From: Bacteroidetes bacterium GWF2_41_31
GTDB taxonomy: Bacteria; Bacteroidota; Bacteroidia; Bacteroidales; F082
NCBI GenBank assembly: GCA_001769215.1
Contig: MEOL01000028.1
Coordinates: forward strand, 39,860 to 103,859
Length of the DNA: 64,000 nt
Reading direction: 5' to 3'
Both the position numbers and the translations under genes were made by a program. This document shows positions 7,830 to 17,209 of this stretch, in pieces. Below the pieces are notes generated by a model. It worked only from the letters and a program-made list of their open reading frames with translations, was not told the origin of the DNA and ran no database searches. Each line of letters begins with the position of its first letter. Within the stretch, counting starts at the first letter, position 1.

Positions 7830-9281
7830 TTATTTAGTTTTACAATCGATTATTTCGTTATTTTCATTAACAAGGGTCATTTCCAATGGCATTTGTCCCA
7901 ACGCATGGGTGGCACAACTTAAACACGGGTCATAAGCCCTGATGGCAACCTCTACAGCATTCATCATACCTTCGGTAATTTCTTTTTGTCCGTTCATGAA
8001 TGATTTAGCCGTATGGTTCACGGCGAGATTCATGGGTTGGTTGTTGTTGGTAGTTGAAACGATCAGGTTGGCCAGGGTGATTTGGTCGTTGTCGTTTATT
8101 TCGTAATGATGGAACAGGGTTCCGCGTGGAGCCTCGATAACACCTACACCCCGGTGCGATTTTTTACCTTTCACCACCAGGTCTTCTTTCTGAAGATCAG
8201 TATCTATTAACAGGTTTTTTATTTCTTCAGCAGCATGTAGTGTTTCTATCAAACGCGCCCAATGATAATGAAGTGTCATGTTGTTTGGTTTCCCATGGGT
8301 ATAGGCTTTGAACTCTTCAAATTCCCTTTGGGCAAGAGGGGTTGGGATAAAATCACAAGTATTCAGTCTCGCCAGGGGGCCCACCCGGTACCACCCATTT
8401 TCTTTTCCAAGGTGTTTCAGGTATGGAAATTTCATATAACTCCAACTCCGGACTTCTTCTTCAATATACTTGTCATAATCCTGGCAATCCACATCATCCA
8501 GAATTCTGGTTCCTTCTGTATCGACGGCGCGAAGCACTCCATTATAAAGATCCATTGCACCATCGGCACGAACGATACTTAAGTGGTTGGATGGGAATTC
8601 AGCAAAAGTATCAACCAGAGTCTTATTATTTTTGTGATAGGCCTTAAAAAAAGCCAGGGCACCAACTGACCATTCAACCATTTTATCGGCATTGAGCGGA
8701 TCGGCTCCATGGAGCAAGATATCGCGTTCCTCAATACTCAGATTTTTATTGATACCTCCGGGAATTGCACCCGTCCCATGAATTTTTTTTCCTGCGGTAT
8801 ATTTAATGATTTCCTGTCCGTATTTACGCATCATAACCCCTTGAACGGCCAAGTCTTTGTGGTGCATTACCACGCCAATGATATTTCTAATGGCGGGATC
8901 GGCATCGATTCCAAACAAGAAGTCAGGTGAGGAAAGGTGGAAGAAGTGCAGCACATGCGATTGAAAGATTTGCCCGTAATGCATTAGGCGGCGCATTTTT
9001 TCTCCAACAGCAGTTAATCCCAAACCTGTTCCGGCACCTACGATAACATCCAATGCCTTGGCTGCCGCCAGATGATGGCTAACAGGACAAATTCCGCAAA
9101 GGCGCTGCACCAATACCGGGGCTTCCCAATAAGGCCGGCCTTGAACAAAGCGCTCAAATCCCCTGAATTCAACAATATGTAACCTGGTTTCGCGAACTTG
9201 CCCGGCATCATCAATCTGAATGGTTACTTTTCCGTGGCCTTCCACCCGGGTTACGGGCTCTATAGTGATTTTTTTTGGCAT
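7830..9281 (-). CDS. hoxH: NAD-linked [NiFe] hydrogenase large subunit
   Basis: A 483-residue catalytic subunit. The N-terminal active-site motif is RLCGICPVSHH with C62 and C65, and the C-terminal motif DPCLSCATH has C453 and C456. These four cysteines ligate the Ni-Fe centre. A 24-residue tail follows the terminal His and would be cleaved by the protease encoded next. Motif wording and length fit group 3d (bidirectional, NAD-coupled, cytosolic) HoxH. It is cotranscribed with hoxF, hoxU and hoxY. Confidence 0.95.
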   Translation of the reverse strand: MPKKITIEPVTRVEGHGKVTIQIDDAGQVRETRLHIVEFRGFERFVQGRPYWEAPVLVQRLCGICPVSHHLAAAKALDVIVGAGTGLGLTAVGEKMRRLMHYGQIFQSHVLHFFHLSSPDFLFGIDADPAIRNIIGVVMHHKDLAVQGVMMRKYGQEIIKYTAGKKIHGTGAIPGGINKNLSIEERDILLHGADPLNADKMVEWSVGALAFFKAYHKNNKTLVDTFAEFPSNHLSIVRADGAMDLYNGVLRAVDTEGTRILDDVDCQDYDKYIEEEVRSWSYMKFPYLKHLGKENGWYRVGPLARLNTCDFIPTPLAQREFEEFKAYTHGKPNNMTLHYHWARLIETLHAAEEIKNLLIDTDLQKEDLVVKGKKSHRGVGVIEAPRGTLFHHYEINDNDQITLANLIVSTTNNNQPMNLAVNHTAKSFMNGQKEITEGMMNAVEVAIRAYDPCLSCATHALGQMPLEMTLVNENNEIIDCKTK

Positions 9282-9302
9282 AATTCAATCTTTTTCAAAT
9301 AG

Positions 9303-9851
9303 TTAATCAAATTTAATAACTTCATAAGGCAGATCCAATTTACTCCCTGTGATTAGCGCGACGAGAGCTTCCCAAATTAAATCGGCACGCGGCGGACACC
9401 CAGGCAGATAATAGTCGATTTTTACTATTTCATGACACGGGTACACTTTGTCGAGCAACATGGGCAACTCATCATCATTGGGCAAAATATGCTGGGTATT
9501 CAATCCAACAGTAGGTCCGTTGATATAAGCTTCATTGAGGCATTCTTCGATGGGTATTCCATTACGAAGTGCAGGCAAGCCTCCCATGATAGCGCATTCT
9601 CCTAATGAAATCAATATTTTGCAATTTTTTCTAAAACTACGGAGTACTTCTACATTTTCACTGTTACAGCATCCACCTTCTATAATGCCTATATCCACAG
9701 GTTTTGTAAAAGTCTTAATGTCGTCAACAGGCGATTTGTTAAATTCAACCAGTTCGATAAGGTCGAGTATACGCTCATCAATGTCGAGCACCGACATGTG
9801 GCATCCGAAACATCCGGCAAGTGAAGTAGTTGCTATGATCTTTTTTTCCAT
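9303..9851 (-). CDS. hoxY: NAD-linked [NiFe] hydrogenase small subunit
   Basis: A 182-residue small subunit from the ATG at 9851. The upstream TTG at 9860 is a less likely start. Cysteines for the proximal [4Fe-4S] cluster are visible as CFGC (C14, C17), the GGCCNSENV segment, GECA and PGCPP near residue 150. It lacks a Tat signal, consistent with a cytosolic enzyme. It passes electrons between HoxH and the diaphorase HoxFU. The gene is spaced 18 bp from hoxU and 21 bp from hoxH. Confidence 0.92.
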   Translation of the reverse strand: MEKKIIATTSLAGCFGCHMSVLDIDERILDLIELVEFNKSPVDDIKTFTKPVDIGIIEGGCCNSENVEVLRSFRKNCKILISLGECAIMGGLPALRNGIPIEECLNEAYINGPTVGLNTQHILPNDDELPMLLDKVYPCHEIVKIDYYLPGCPPRADLIWEALVALITGSKLDLPYEVIKFD

Positions 9852-9869
9852 TTTTTTCAATTTTCAAAA

Positions 9870-10565
9870 TTAATTTTCAATTTCACTGCCAATTGGTTTA
9901 TGATCGTATTTACGCTGGCCAATTGGAACCTCAAATCCAACTTCCTTAAAAATAATTGAGCCTACCGGACAATTTTCCATTGCTTTTTTTGCAAGGGCAC
10001 TGGATATTTCTTTGCCCATTTTATCATCAAGCAATACTTCCAACTTATGGCCTCTCTCCTTAAACGCGAAATAATGGCGCCCTTGATCATCCTTGATGGT
10101 TTTTATGCACCGCTTGCATAGGATACACCGATTTTGATCTTTAATGATGTAGGGACTCGATCCATCCACACTCTTCATAGGGAAATCGTATGGAAACCGG
10201 GGAACCATCATCTGGTAACGATAGGCAAGAGCCTGCAATTCACAATTACCACTTTTTTCGCATGAAGGGCAAAAATGGTTACCACTTACAAACAACAATT
10301 CAATGATGCCTTTGCGAAAGTCGTTGATTTCATTTGTGTTGTTTTCAACCTCCATCCCATGCGCTGCAGGTGTGGTACATGAAGTCATAAACCTGTTGTT
10401 GATCTTAATGGTGCACATCCGGCAACACCCTTTGGGCAGGGCTCCTGCAAAATTGCACAGGGTCGGGATAAAAATACCGTTTTCATGAGCAGCTTCAACA
10501 ATGGTTTTGCCCTGATCGGTGATAATTTCTTTACCGTCTATCTTAATTTTTATTTTATTGGTCAT
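9870..10565 (-). CDS. hoxU: Hydrogenase diaphorase subunit HoxU (NuoG N-terminal-like)
   Basis: A 231-residue iron-sulfur protein. An N-terminal [2Fe-2S] ferredoxin fold (LCNFAGALPKGCCRMCTIKI...SCTTP) is followed by the His/Cys cluster region HFCPSCEKSGNC. A [4Fe-4S] region follows with NRCILCKRC and a later ENCPVG. It connects the FMN subunit HoxF to the hydrogenase HoxY/H. It lies 12 bp downstream of hoxF in the hox operon. Confidence 0.93.
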   Translation of the reverse strand: MTNKIKIKIDGKEIITDQGKTIVEAAHENGIFIPTLCNFAGALPKGCCRMCTIKINNRFMTSCTTPAAHGMEVENNTNEINDFRKGIIELLFVSGNHFCPSCEKSGNCELQALAYRYQMMVPRFPYDFPMKSVDGSSPYIIKDQNRCILCKRCIKTIKDDQGRHYFAFKERGHKLEVLLDDKMGKEISSALAKKAMENCPVGSIIFKEVGFEVPIGQRKYDHKPIGSEIEN

Positions 10566-10577
10566 GGTATTAATATA

Positions 10578-12389
10578 TTAAGCGTTATGGTGAAAAAGCG
10601 GCTGGCGCCTGACTGCTTTGCACGATTCAAGTACAGAGGTCTCCAATGAAAACCCGCTATCATATTCAATCTCTTTTTGAACCAAAGCATCATACAAATG
10701 TCTGAAGTTTCTGATGCTGGAAACAATGGGGTTGGCGGCTGTCTGCCCCAAACCACACCGGCTGACTTTAAGTAAATTAGCCCAGTTGACCATATCTTCG
10801 ATGTCGGTTTTAACTCCGCGTCCGTTAATCACTTTCAGTAGCTTCCCACGAAGCACATAGGGCATATTGCGACAGGTTGAGCAGGTACCACATGATTCTT
10901 CAATAAAGAAATTCATGAAATTAAGTACAACTTCTGAAAGCAGGTCGCGGTTTTTATTGAAAACGATCATAGAACCTCCCGTAGGCAAATCGGAATAACT
11001 CAACTCCCTATCAAAATCCTTTTCTCCCAGCAAGGTGCCCGAAGGTCCACCTACCTGAATGGCTTGTACTTCGTTTGCTCCACACATGGCCAGAATGTCA
11101 CTTATTTTTAGTCCCCATTCCACTTCATAAATGCCCGGGAAACGGCAATCACCTGAAATACTCAACAGCTTGGTACCAACAGAATCCTTATTGCCTAATT
11201 GGTTGTACCATGCTGCCCCATTCTTAATAATTTTAACAACAGTGGCTAAGGTTTCTACATTATTTACAACAGTGGGTAAATTTAAGTAGCCTTTCTCAAC
11301 GGGGAATGGAGGCTTGTCGCGGGGTTCTCCCCTTTTTCCTTCCAAAGATTCGATGAGGGCAGATTCTTCACCACAAATATAGGCACCTGCTCCCAGTTGG
11401 ATGCGGATATCAAAATCAAAGTCGCCTATACCGGCAATCGACTGACCAAGAAAATTATTCTTGCGCATGTTTTCAAGTATACCATTCAGATAAACAAGTA
11501 AATACTTGTACTCGTAGCGCAGGTAGAGAAGTCCAATATCAGCGCCAACGGCATATCCGGCTGCTACCATGCCTTCAAAAACCATTTCAGGATATTCTGT
11601 AAGCAACACCCTGTCTTTAAATGTTCCGGGTTCACCTTCGTCAGCATTACAAATAATAAAGCGGTGTTCGCCTTTTGCCCTGCTTCCAAATTTCCACTTT
11701 AATCCTGTCGGGAAACCGGCACCGCCCCTGCCCCTGATATTCGACTCCGTAATGATGTCGGTGATTTCTTCAGATGATGTTTTTGGTAAAATATCTTTTA
11801 TTACTGTAAACAAAGGATAATCATGGCTTAACAAGGCTCCCTTTCGGCGAATATTGTTATATACCATGGCATCAATTATGGGAAGTGCGTTATTTCCATC
11901 GCCACATCCTTCCACCACCAGTTCTTTTACGTGTTGGCCCTGTTTTAACCCATTGATAATCTGTTTAGTCCGATATGGTGTTAAACGTGTAAATACCCTG
12001 TCGTTGATTATAGCAGCAGGTTCCTGATCGTTCATCCCGATGCAGGAAGTCGAAAACAAACCAATGTTTCCATCGGTAGTTACCCTGCCGATTTTAATTC
12101 CACAGGCGTCCTCAAAGGCTTTAAGCACGTCCTTCCGTCCGTTCATGTTAGCGGTAACGCTGTCGTTCAGGTAAATGTTGACTTTAGCCAACGGCTTGTC
12201 GCTATAAAAGTGATAGAATGAAACCGTTTCTTTGATTTGTGCCGCCGAAAGGGTCAACTTATCTGCCAACAATGCAATGGTAGCTTCGTCAATATATCCG
12301 GCATGTGCCTGAATATCATGTAAAATATCCATCAGCCTTGTGCTGTCTCCATTGTATTTGCTGATAATCTCAATAATTCTGTCCTTCAT
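10578..12389 (-). CDS. hoxF: NAD-linked hydrogenase diaphorase subunit HoxF (NuoE-NuoF fusion)
   Basis: A 603-residue protein. Residues 1 to about 150 are a NuoE-like domain, as in the Cupriavidus soluble hydrogenase HoxF. The rest is a NuoF-like domain with FMN/NAD-binding segments (GRGGAGFPTGLKW, NADEGEPGTFKDR, GAGAYICGEESALIESLEG). A C-terminal [4Fe-4S] motif ESCGTCSTCR is completed by SRCGLG. The NuoE-like domain has lost most [2Fe-2S] cysteines: only SCIGMNDQEP keeps one. It oxidises or reduces NAD(H). It is the first gene of the minus-strand operon, with a -7 box and palindromic boxes upstream. Confidence 0.95.
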   Translation of the reverse strand: MKDRIIEIISKYNGDSTRLMDILHDIQAHAGYIDEATIALLADKLTLSAAQIKETVSFYHFYSDKPLAKVNIYLNDSVTANMNGRKDVLKAFEDACGIKIGRVTTDGNIGLFSTSCIGMNDQEPAAIINDRVFTRLTPYRTKQIINGLKQGQHVKELVVEGCGDGNNALPIIDAMVYNNIRRKGALLSHDYPLFTVIKDILPKTSSEEITDIITESNIRGRGGAGFPTGLKWKFGSRAKGEHRFIICNADEGEPGTFKDRVLLTEYPEMVFEGMVAAGYAVGADIGLLYLRYEYKYLLVYLNGILENMRKNNFLGQSIAGIGDFDFDIRIQLGAGAYICGEESALIESLEGKRGEPRDKPPFPVEKGYLNLPTVVNNVETLATVVKIIKNGAAWYNQLGNKDSVGTKLLSISGDCRFPGIYEVEWGLKISDILAMCGANEVQAIQVGGPSGTLLGEKDFDRELSYSDLPTGGSMIVFNKNRDLLSEVVLNFMNFFIEESCGTCSTCRNMPYVLRGKLLKVINGRGVKTDIEDMVNWANLLKVSRCGLGQTAANPIVSSIRNFRHLYDALVQKEIEYDSGFSLETSVLESCKAVRRQPLFHHNA

Positions 12390-12430
12390 TGATCATTACT
12401 TTTTATAATAAAAGAGATTCCAATTTGATT

Positions 12431-12480
12431 GTTAAATAATTAACAGCAAAGATACTCCTTTATCCTGTTAATTGTTTAAC
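12431..12480. promoter_or_regulatory. Two GTTAA-N4-TTAAC palindromes between hoxF and hypF
   Basis: Two 14-bp palindromes lie in the divergent promoter region: GTTAA-ATAA-TTAAC at 12431-12444 and GTTAA-TTGT-TTAAC at 12467-12480, with centres 36 bp apart. They also form a 16-bp inverted repeat of each other with one mismatch. The first overlaps the expected hox transcription start and the second would be near -33 for hox and about -48 for hypF. The form resembles sites of the Crp/Fnr family, which is an inference. Confidence 0.55.
12447..12454 (-). promoter_or_regulatory. Candidate hox operon -7 box
   Basis: TATCTTTG on the minus strand matches TAnnTTTG, lies 58 bp upstream of the hoxF ATG and sits between the two palindromes. 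Confidence 0.5.
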
Positions 12481-12507
12481 ACTTGAAAATTTATAATCAA
12501 TTTAAAT

Positions 12508-12515
12508 TAGTTTTG
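12508..12515 (+). promoter_or_regulatory. Candidate hypF operon -7 box
   Basis: TAGTTTTG matches TAnnTTTG. A TTG lies 22 bp upstream (12483-12485) as a possible -33 element. The predicted start of transcription is about 10 bp before the hypF ATG. Confidence 0.5.
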
Positions 12516-12532
12516 CCGCGTAATTGAGGAAA

Positions 12533-14791
12533 ATGATAGTCACTAAAAAGATTGAAATAAAAGGTTTGGTACAGGGTGTTGGATTTCGTCCGGCCATTTA
12601 CCGGATCGCGATGAATCACCTAATAAAAGGTACGGTAGAAAACACAAATGCCGGAGTGATCATTGTGGCTGAGGGGTTAGAAGAGCAAGTTGACACCTTT
12701 ATTAGTGTATTACCCGATGAAGTTCCGTTGGCGGCCTCCATCAACTCCTTAAAGGTAGAAAGCCTTGCGTTTCAAAACTTTTCAGATTTCCGGATAATAA
12801 AGAGCAGCTCATTCTCCGACGAGATAACCGAGGTGAGCCCCGATATCGCCGTTTGCGAGGCTTGTTTAGATGACTTGAAACATCAATCACACAGAATAAA
12901 CTACCCTTTAATCAATTGCACCAATTGCGGTCCACGGTTTACCATTATCAAATCACTGCCTTACGACAGACCTTTGACTACGATGGCTCCTTTCGCGATG
13001 TGTCCAACCTGTCGGGCAGAATATACGGATGTCCTGAACAGGCGTTTTCACGCACAACCCGTGGCTTGTAATACCTGTGGCCCGCGTTACACCTTACATA
13101 CCCATCACCATCAATTGAATAATTTTGTTCAATTGGTAACTGAAGCAGCCCGACTGATCGATTCAGGCAAGCTGTTGGCCATTAAAGGGATGGGTGGATT
13201 TCACCTGGCGTGCAATGCATTGGATCAAGAGGCTGTTTTAAAAATGCGTGAATTGAAATGCCGGGAAGGAAAGCCATTCGCTCTTATGGTTCTCAACCTG
13301 ACAGTGGCCGAACAATTGGTTGTCCTGGGTGAAGAAGAACGGCGATTATTAACTAGTTGGCACCGCCCCATTGTGTTGGCCACCAGCAAAGGAATTCTCC
13401 CGGATGAAGTAGCAACAGGGCTTAATTCTATTGGGATCATGCTTCCCTACATGCCCTTTCATCACTTGCTTTTTGAACAACTGAGAACCGATGTACTGGT
13501 GCTCACCAGTGGTAATTTCTCCGATGAGCCCATTATCACACAAAATGAAGAAGGTATCAAGGCATTTTTAGATAAAACCGCAGCTGTTATTTGTTATAAT
13601 CGTGAAATAGTTAACAGAACTGATGATTCAGTGGCATTTGTTGTGAATCGCAAACCGCGACTTATACGGCGTTCAAGAGGTTATGCACCATCGCCAGTTA
13701 ATCTCAATCTTCAAACGGAAGGAATCTTTGCCGCCGGTGCCGAACTGGTCAATTGCTTTGCCATAGGAAAGGGACAACAGGCCATCATGAGCCAACATAT
13801 TGGAGATTTGAAGAACATGGAAACCTTCGATTTCTACCGGGAATCGGTAGAACGATTTAGTCATTTATTTCGTTTTGTACCTGCTTTGGTAGTTGCAGAT
13901 CTTCATCCCGACTATCTCTCCACCCGGTATGCTGAACAAATGAGCATTCCGCTTATGTTGGTGCAACATCACCACGCGCACATGGCATCCTGCATGGCTG
14001 AACACGGTTTGAATGAAAAAGTGATAGGAATATGTTTTGATGGTACTGGCTTGGGAAACGATGGTCATATCTGGGGTGGTGAATTTCTTTATGGAGATTT
14101 ACTTGATTTTGAGCGTTTTTCGCACTTCGAGTACATCCCTCAACCGGGAGGTGATGCCGTTACCAAGCATCCGTGGAGAATGATGGTTTCCTATCTGGTT
14201 CATTATTTTGGTACGGCTATTTTTGAGGAATACCCATTCATTTTAGAAGGCATTGATAAAAATGAGTTTAACCTGTTGGTTTCGATGATAAACAATCAAA
14301 TTAATACTCCCCTCACCTCGAGTGCGGGTCGGTTGTTCGATGCCGTTTCCGCCTTACTGGGGATTTGCCGTCATGCTGCTTATCATGCCGAAGCCCCTAT
14401 GCAGCTTGAAGCAGCCGTTGATCCTGATATAAATTCGGTATATTCCTGGGTTCCGGGATCGTTTATTGGATTCAAACCTCTTTTCCGACAAATTCTTATT
14501 GATTTATCCTCCGGTATGCCTGTCGGGGAAATTTCGGGTAAATTCCATAACACCTTGGTTGATGTGGTTGTTTCGACTGCTAAAACGATGCGTACTAAAT
14601 TGAACACCAACATAGTAGTGTTATCCGGAGGTAGCTTTCAGAATAGAATACTCCTTCAAAAAACAGAAAACAAACTAAAAGAATGTAATTTTGCTGTTTA
14701 TTCGCAGGAGCAGGTTCCATCAAATGACGGTGGAATTGCGTTGGGGCAGTTGACTGTTGCTGCTCAACGCCGATTGCATAACCGACTTTAA
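12533..14791 (+). CDS. hypF: Carbamoyltransferase HypF
   Basis: 752 residues from the ATG at 12533, preceded by a good ribosome-binding site (GAGGAAA). The TTG at 12524 would include that site, so it is rejected as start. Domains in order: acylphosphatase (GLVQGVGFRPAIYR), two zinc-finger pairs (CEACLDD...CTNCGPRF and CPTCRAEY...CNTCGPRY), a YrdC-like domain, and a Kae1-like domain with HHHAHMASC. HypF uses carbamoyl phosphate and ATP to load the cyanide precursor on HypE for the Fe(CN)2CO ligands. It is the first gene of hypFCDE. Confidence 0.96.
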   Translation: MIVTKKIEIKGLVQGVGFRPAIYRIAMNHLIKGTVENTNAGVIIVAEGLEEQVDTFISVLPDEVPLAASINSLKVESLAFQNFSDFRIIKSSSFSDEITEVSPDIAVCEACLDDLKHQSHRINYPLINCTNCGPRFTIIKSLPYDRPLTTMAPFAMCPTCRAEYTDVLNRRFHAQPVACNTCGPRYTLHTHHHQLNNFVQLVTEAARLIDSGKLLAIKGMGGFHLACNALDQEAVLKMRELKCREGKPFALMVLNLTVAEQLVVLGEEERRLLTSWHRPIVLATSKGILPDEVATGLNSIGIMLPYMPFHHLLFEQLRTDVLVLTSGNFSDEPIITQNEEGIKAFLDKTAAVICYNREIVNRTDDSVAFVVNRKPRLIRRSRGYAPSPVNLNLQTEGIFAAGAELVNCFAIGKGQQAIMSQHIGDLKNMETFDFYRESVERFSHLFRFVPALVVADLHPDYLSTRYAEQMSIPLMLVQHHHAHMASCMAEHGLNEKVIGICFDGTGLGNDGHIWGGEFLYGDLLDFERFSHFEYIPQPGGDAVTKHPWRMMVSYLVHYFGTAIFEEYPFILEGIDKNEFNLLVSMINNQINTPLTSSAGRLFDAVSALLGICRHAAYHAEAPMQLEAAVDPDINSVYSWVPGSFIGFKPLFRQILIDLSSGMPVGEISGKFHNTLVDVVVSTAKTMRTKLNTNIVVLSGGSFQNRILLQKTENKLKECNFAVYSQEQVPSNDGGIALGQLTVAAQRRLHNRL

Positions 14792-14813
14792 TATAATTGT
14801 TTAAAATGAAGAT

Positions 14814-15083
14814 ATGTGTTTAAGTATACCGGCACGGGTAGATGAAATTGAAGGCAATTCGGCTATTTGCACCGTGGGAAATTCAAGTTATAAGGCCAGC
14901 CTCGAATTGTTAACCCCTGAAGAAGTGCAGGTTGGAGATTACGTATTGATACACACCGGATTTGCAATTCAGAAATTGGATGAAGTGGATGCCATGGAAA
15001 CATTAAAGACATTCAACGACTTTAAAACACTTAATGAACAGATGGATCAGGAAGAAAAAGACAACAATACTCATCTGATATAA
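14814..15083 (+). CDS. hypC: Hydrogenase assembly chaperone HypC
   Basis: An 89-residue protein beginning MCLSIPARV. The essential Cys2 follows the start Met, as in all HypC/HybG. It carries the Fe(CN)2CO unit with HypD and delivers it to the large subunit. It lies 22 bp after hypF and 5 bp before hypD. The acidic C-terminal tail is slightly longer than in the shortest family members. Confidence 0.95.
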   Translation: MCLSIPARVDEIEGNSAICTVGNSSYKASLELLTPEEVQVGDYVLIHTGFAIQKLDEVDAMETLKTFNDFKTLNEQMDQEEKDNNTHLI

Positions 15084-15088
15084 TTGCC

Positions 15089-16168
15089 ATGAAATACATT
15101 GATGAATATCGCGACAAAGGGCTCGTCAGACTATTTGCCGAAGAAATAAAAAAAATTTCCACCAAACATGTAAAACTGATGGAGGTCTGTGGTGGACACA
15201 CCATGTCCATTCAGAAATTCGGAATCCCTGACTTGCTCCCTTCAACCGTTGAACTTATTTCTGGACCCGGATGCCCTGTTTGTGTAACCAGCCGCGGTTA
15301 TATCGATCAGGCCATTGCCTATTGCCGTTTGGCCGATGTCATTATTGCCACTTATGGTGATTTGATCCGTGTTCCGGGCTCCACCTCTAGTCTGGAGAAA
15401 GAAAGAGCGCTAGGTGCCGATATCAGAATTGTTTACTCCGTTTTGGATGCCCTGATAATCGCCAGGGAAAACAGAAGTAAAAAAGTAGTTTTTCTGGGTA
15501 TCGGTTTCGAAACCACCGCTCCGGGTTCCGCGGCCGCAATCATTAAAGCCAGTATGGCCGGACTTCGCAATTTTTATGTCTATAGTGCCCATAAGGTAAT
15601 GCCACCCGCCATGGAAGCACTCATTGACGAAGGTGTTCAAATAAATGGATATCTCGGGCCAGGACACGTGAGTACCATCACCGGGGAAAAAATATATTAC
15701 GACATCCCAAAAAAGTATGGTTTAGGTGTGGTAATCAGCGGGTTTGAACCTGTTGACGTCATGCAAAGCATCCTTATGCTGGTGCAACAAATTGAGAGCA
15801 ATCAACCAAAAGTTGAAATTCAATACACCCGTGTAGTAAAACCGGAGGGAAATATAAAAGCGCAGCAGATGTTGGAAGAGGTTTTTGAACCCCGGGACGA
15901 TTGGTGGCGAGGATTGGGTGTTTTAAAGGACAGCGGACTGAAGATCAGGGAAAACTATCAAGCACATGATGCCGAGAAAATGATTGAGGTAGTTGTTGAA
16001 AAAACCATTGAGCCCAAAGGTTGTATTTGTGGACTAATCCTCAAAGGGATAAAAAAGCCCAAAGACTGCAAACTTTTTGGAACTGTTTGTACCCCCTCCG
16101 ACCCGGTAGGCTCGTGCATGGTTTCGAACGAGGGATCGTGTGCTGCATTTTATATGTACAACAGGTAA
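15089..16168 (+). CDS. hypD: Hydrogenase formation protein HypD
   Basis: A 359-residue iron-sulfur scaffold protein. Conserved family motifs are present: MEVCGGHTMS near residue 35, GPGCPVCVT near residue 65, the GFETTAPG segment and the C-terminal cysteines of the [4Fe-4S] cluster (GCICGLIL, DCKLFGTVC, PVGSCMVS). With HypC it receives cyanide from HypE and builds the iron centre. It is tightly packed between hypC and hypE. Confidence 0.96.
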   Translation: MKYIDEYRDKGLVRLFAEEIKKISTKHVKLMEVCGGHTMSIQKFGIPDLLPSTVELISGPGCPVCVTSRGYIDQAIAYCRLADVIIATYGDLIRVPGSTSSLEKERALGADIRIVYSVLDALIIARENRSKKVVFLGIGFETTAPGSAAAIIKASMAGLRNFYVYSAHKVMPPAMEALIDEGVQINGYLGPGHVSTITGEKIYYDIPKKYGLGVVISGFEPVDVMQSILMLVQQIESNQPKVEIQYTRVVKPEGNIKAQQMLEEVFEPRDDWWRGLGVLKDSGLKIRENYQAHDAEKMIEVVVEKTIEPKGCICGLILKGIKKPKDCKLFGTVCTPSDPVGSCMVSNEGSCAAFYMYNR

Positions 16169-16189
16169 CCTTAAAAATGAAATGGAAAC

Positions 16190-17209
16190 ATGAAAAAAAA
16201 CGAAACGATACTTTTAGGTCATGGCAGTGGTGGAAAAATGACACATGACCTCATCGATCAACTATTTGCCCGTTATTTTGACAATCCCATACTGCGACAA
16301 CAAAGTGATTCGGCCATACTGGATTTTAGCACCGGAAAACTTGCGTTTACCACCGACTCGTTTGTTGTAGACCCGGTATTCTTCCCCGGTGGCAATATCG
16401 GGCATCTGGCAGTGGCCGGAACGGTAAACGATATGGCTGTATCAGGAGCCGTTCCATTATACCTGAGTGCAGGATTTATCCTCGAAGAGGGTTTTCCCAT
16501 GGAAAGTCTTGAAATCATTGTAAGATCCATGGCCGAAGAAGCAAAAAAAGCAGGCGTAAGTATCGTGACCGGTGATACGAAAGTAGTGAACCGTGGCCAA
16601 TGCGACAAGTTATTTATCAACACGTCCGGTATTGGGCGACTGGAACCTGAATATGAACACATCAGTAGTGGAATTAATATACGTCCCGGCGACAAGATAA
16701 TAATCAACGGGAGTATTGGCGATCATGGTATGGCCATTATGTCAGCGAGAAATGAGCTCAAAATCACTACAAAAATTGAATCGGACTGCGCCTGTCTAAA
16801 CCACCTGATTAGTGAATCCATCATGGGATGCCGACAGATCAGGTTTATGCGCGATGCCACGCGTGGAGGTTTGGGAACCGTAGTTGCCGAACTGGTAAAA
16901 GGTAAATCCTTCGGACTAAAAATTGATGAAACCAAACTTCAGATCAGAGAAAATGTACGGGGTCTATGTGAAATGCTTGGTTTTGATCCTCTTTATGTTG
17001 CCAATGAAGGAAAAGTAGTAATGGTAGCAGGAGCTGACGAGGCTGGCGGAATACTTAAACGCATGAAGCAACATCCTTTGGGTACAGAAGCATCCATTAT
17101 TGGTGAAATCACCACTGAACATCAGGGTATAGCCTGGCTCGAAACAGTGATAGGTGGTAAACGCATCATTGATATGTTATCAGGAAATCAACTGCCTCGA
17201 ATCTGTTAG
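16190..17209 (+). CDS. hypE: Hydrogenase maturation protein HypE
   Basis: A 339-residue PurM-like ATPase. It starts ILLGHGSGGKMTHDLI and ends with the signature PRIC, whose C-terminal cysteine is thiocarbamoylated and dehydrated to thiocyanate. DSFVVDP and ATRGGLGT segments of the ATP-binding fold are also visible. The stop overlaps the convergent zinc-ribbon gene by 4 bp. It is the last gene of hypFCDE. Confidence 0.96.
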   Translation: MKKNETILLGHGSGGKMTHDLIDQLFARYFDNPILRQQSDSAILDFSTGKLAFTTDSFVVDPVFFPGGNIGHLAVAGTVNDMAVSGAVPLYLSAGFILEEGFPMESLEIIVRSMAEEAKKAGVSIVTGDTKVVNRGQCDKLFINTSGIGRLEPEYEHISSGINIRPGDKIIINGSIGDHGMAIMSARNELKITTKIESDCACLNHLISESIMGCRQIRFMRDATRGGLGTVVAELVKGKSFGLKIDETKLQIRENVRGLCEMLGFDPLYVANEGKVVMVAGADEAGGILKRMKQHPLGTEASIIGEITTEHQGIAWLETVIGGKRIIDMLSGNQLPRIC

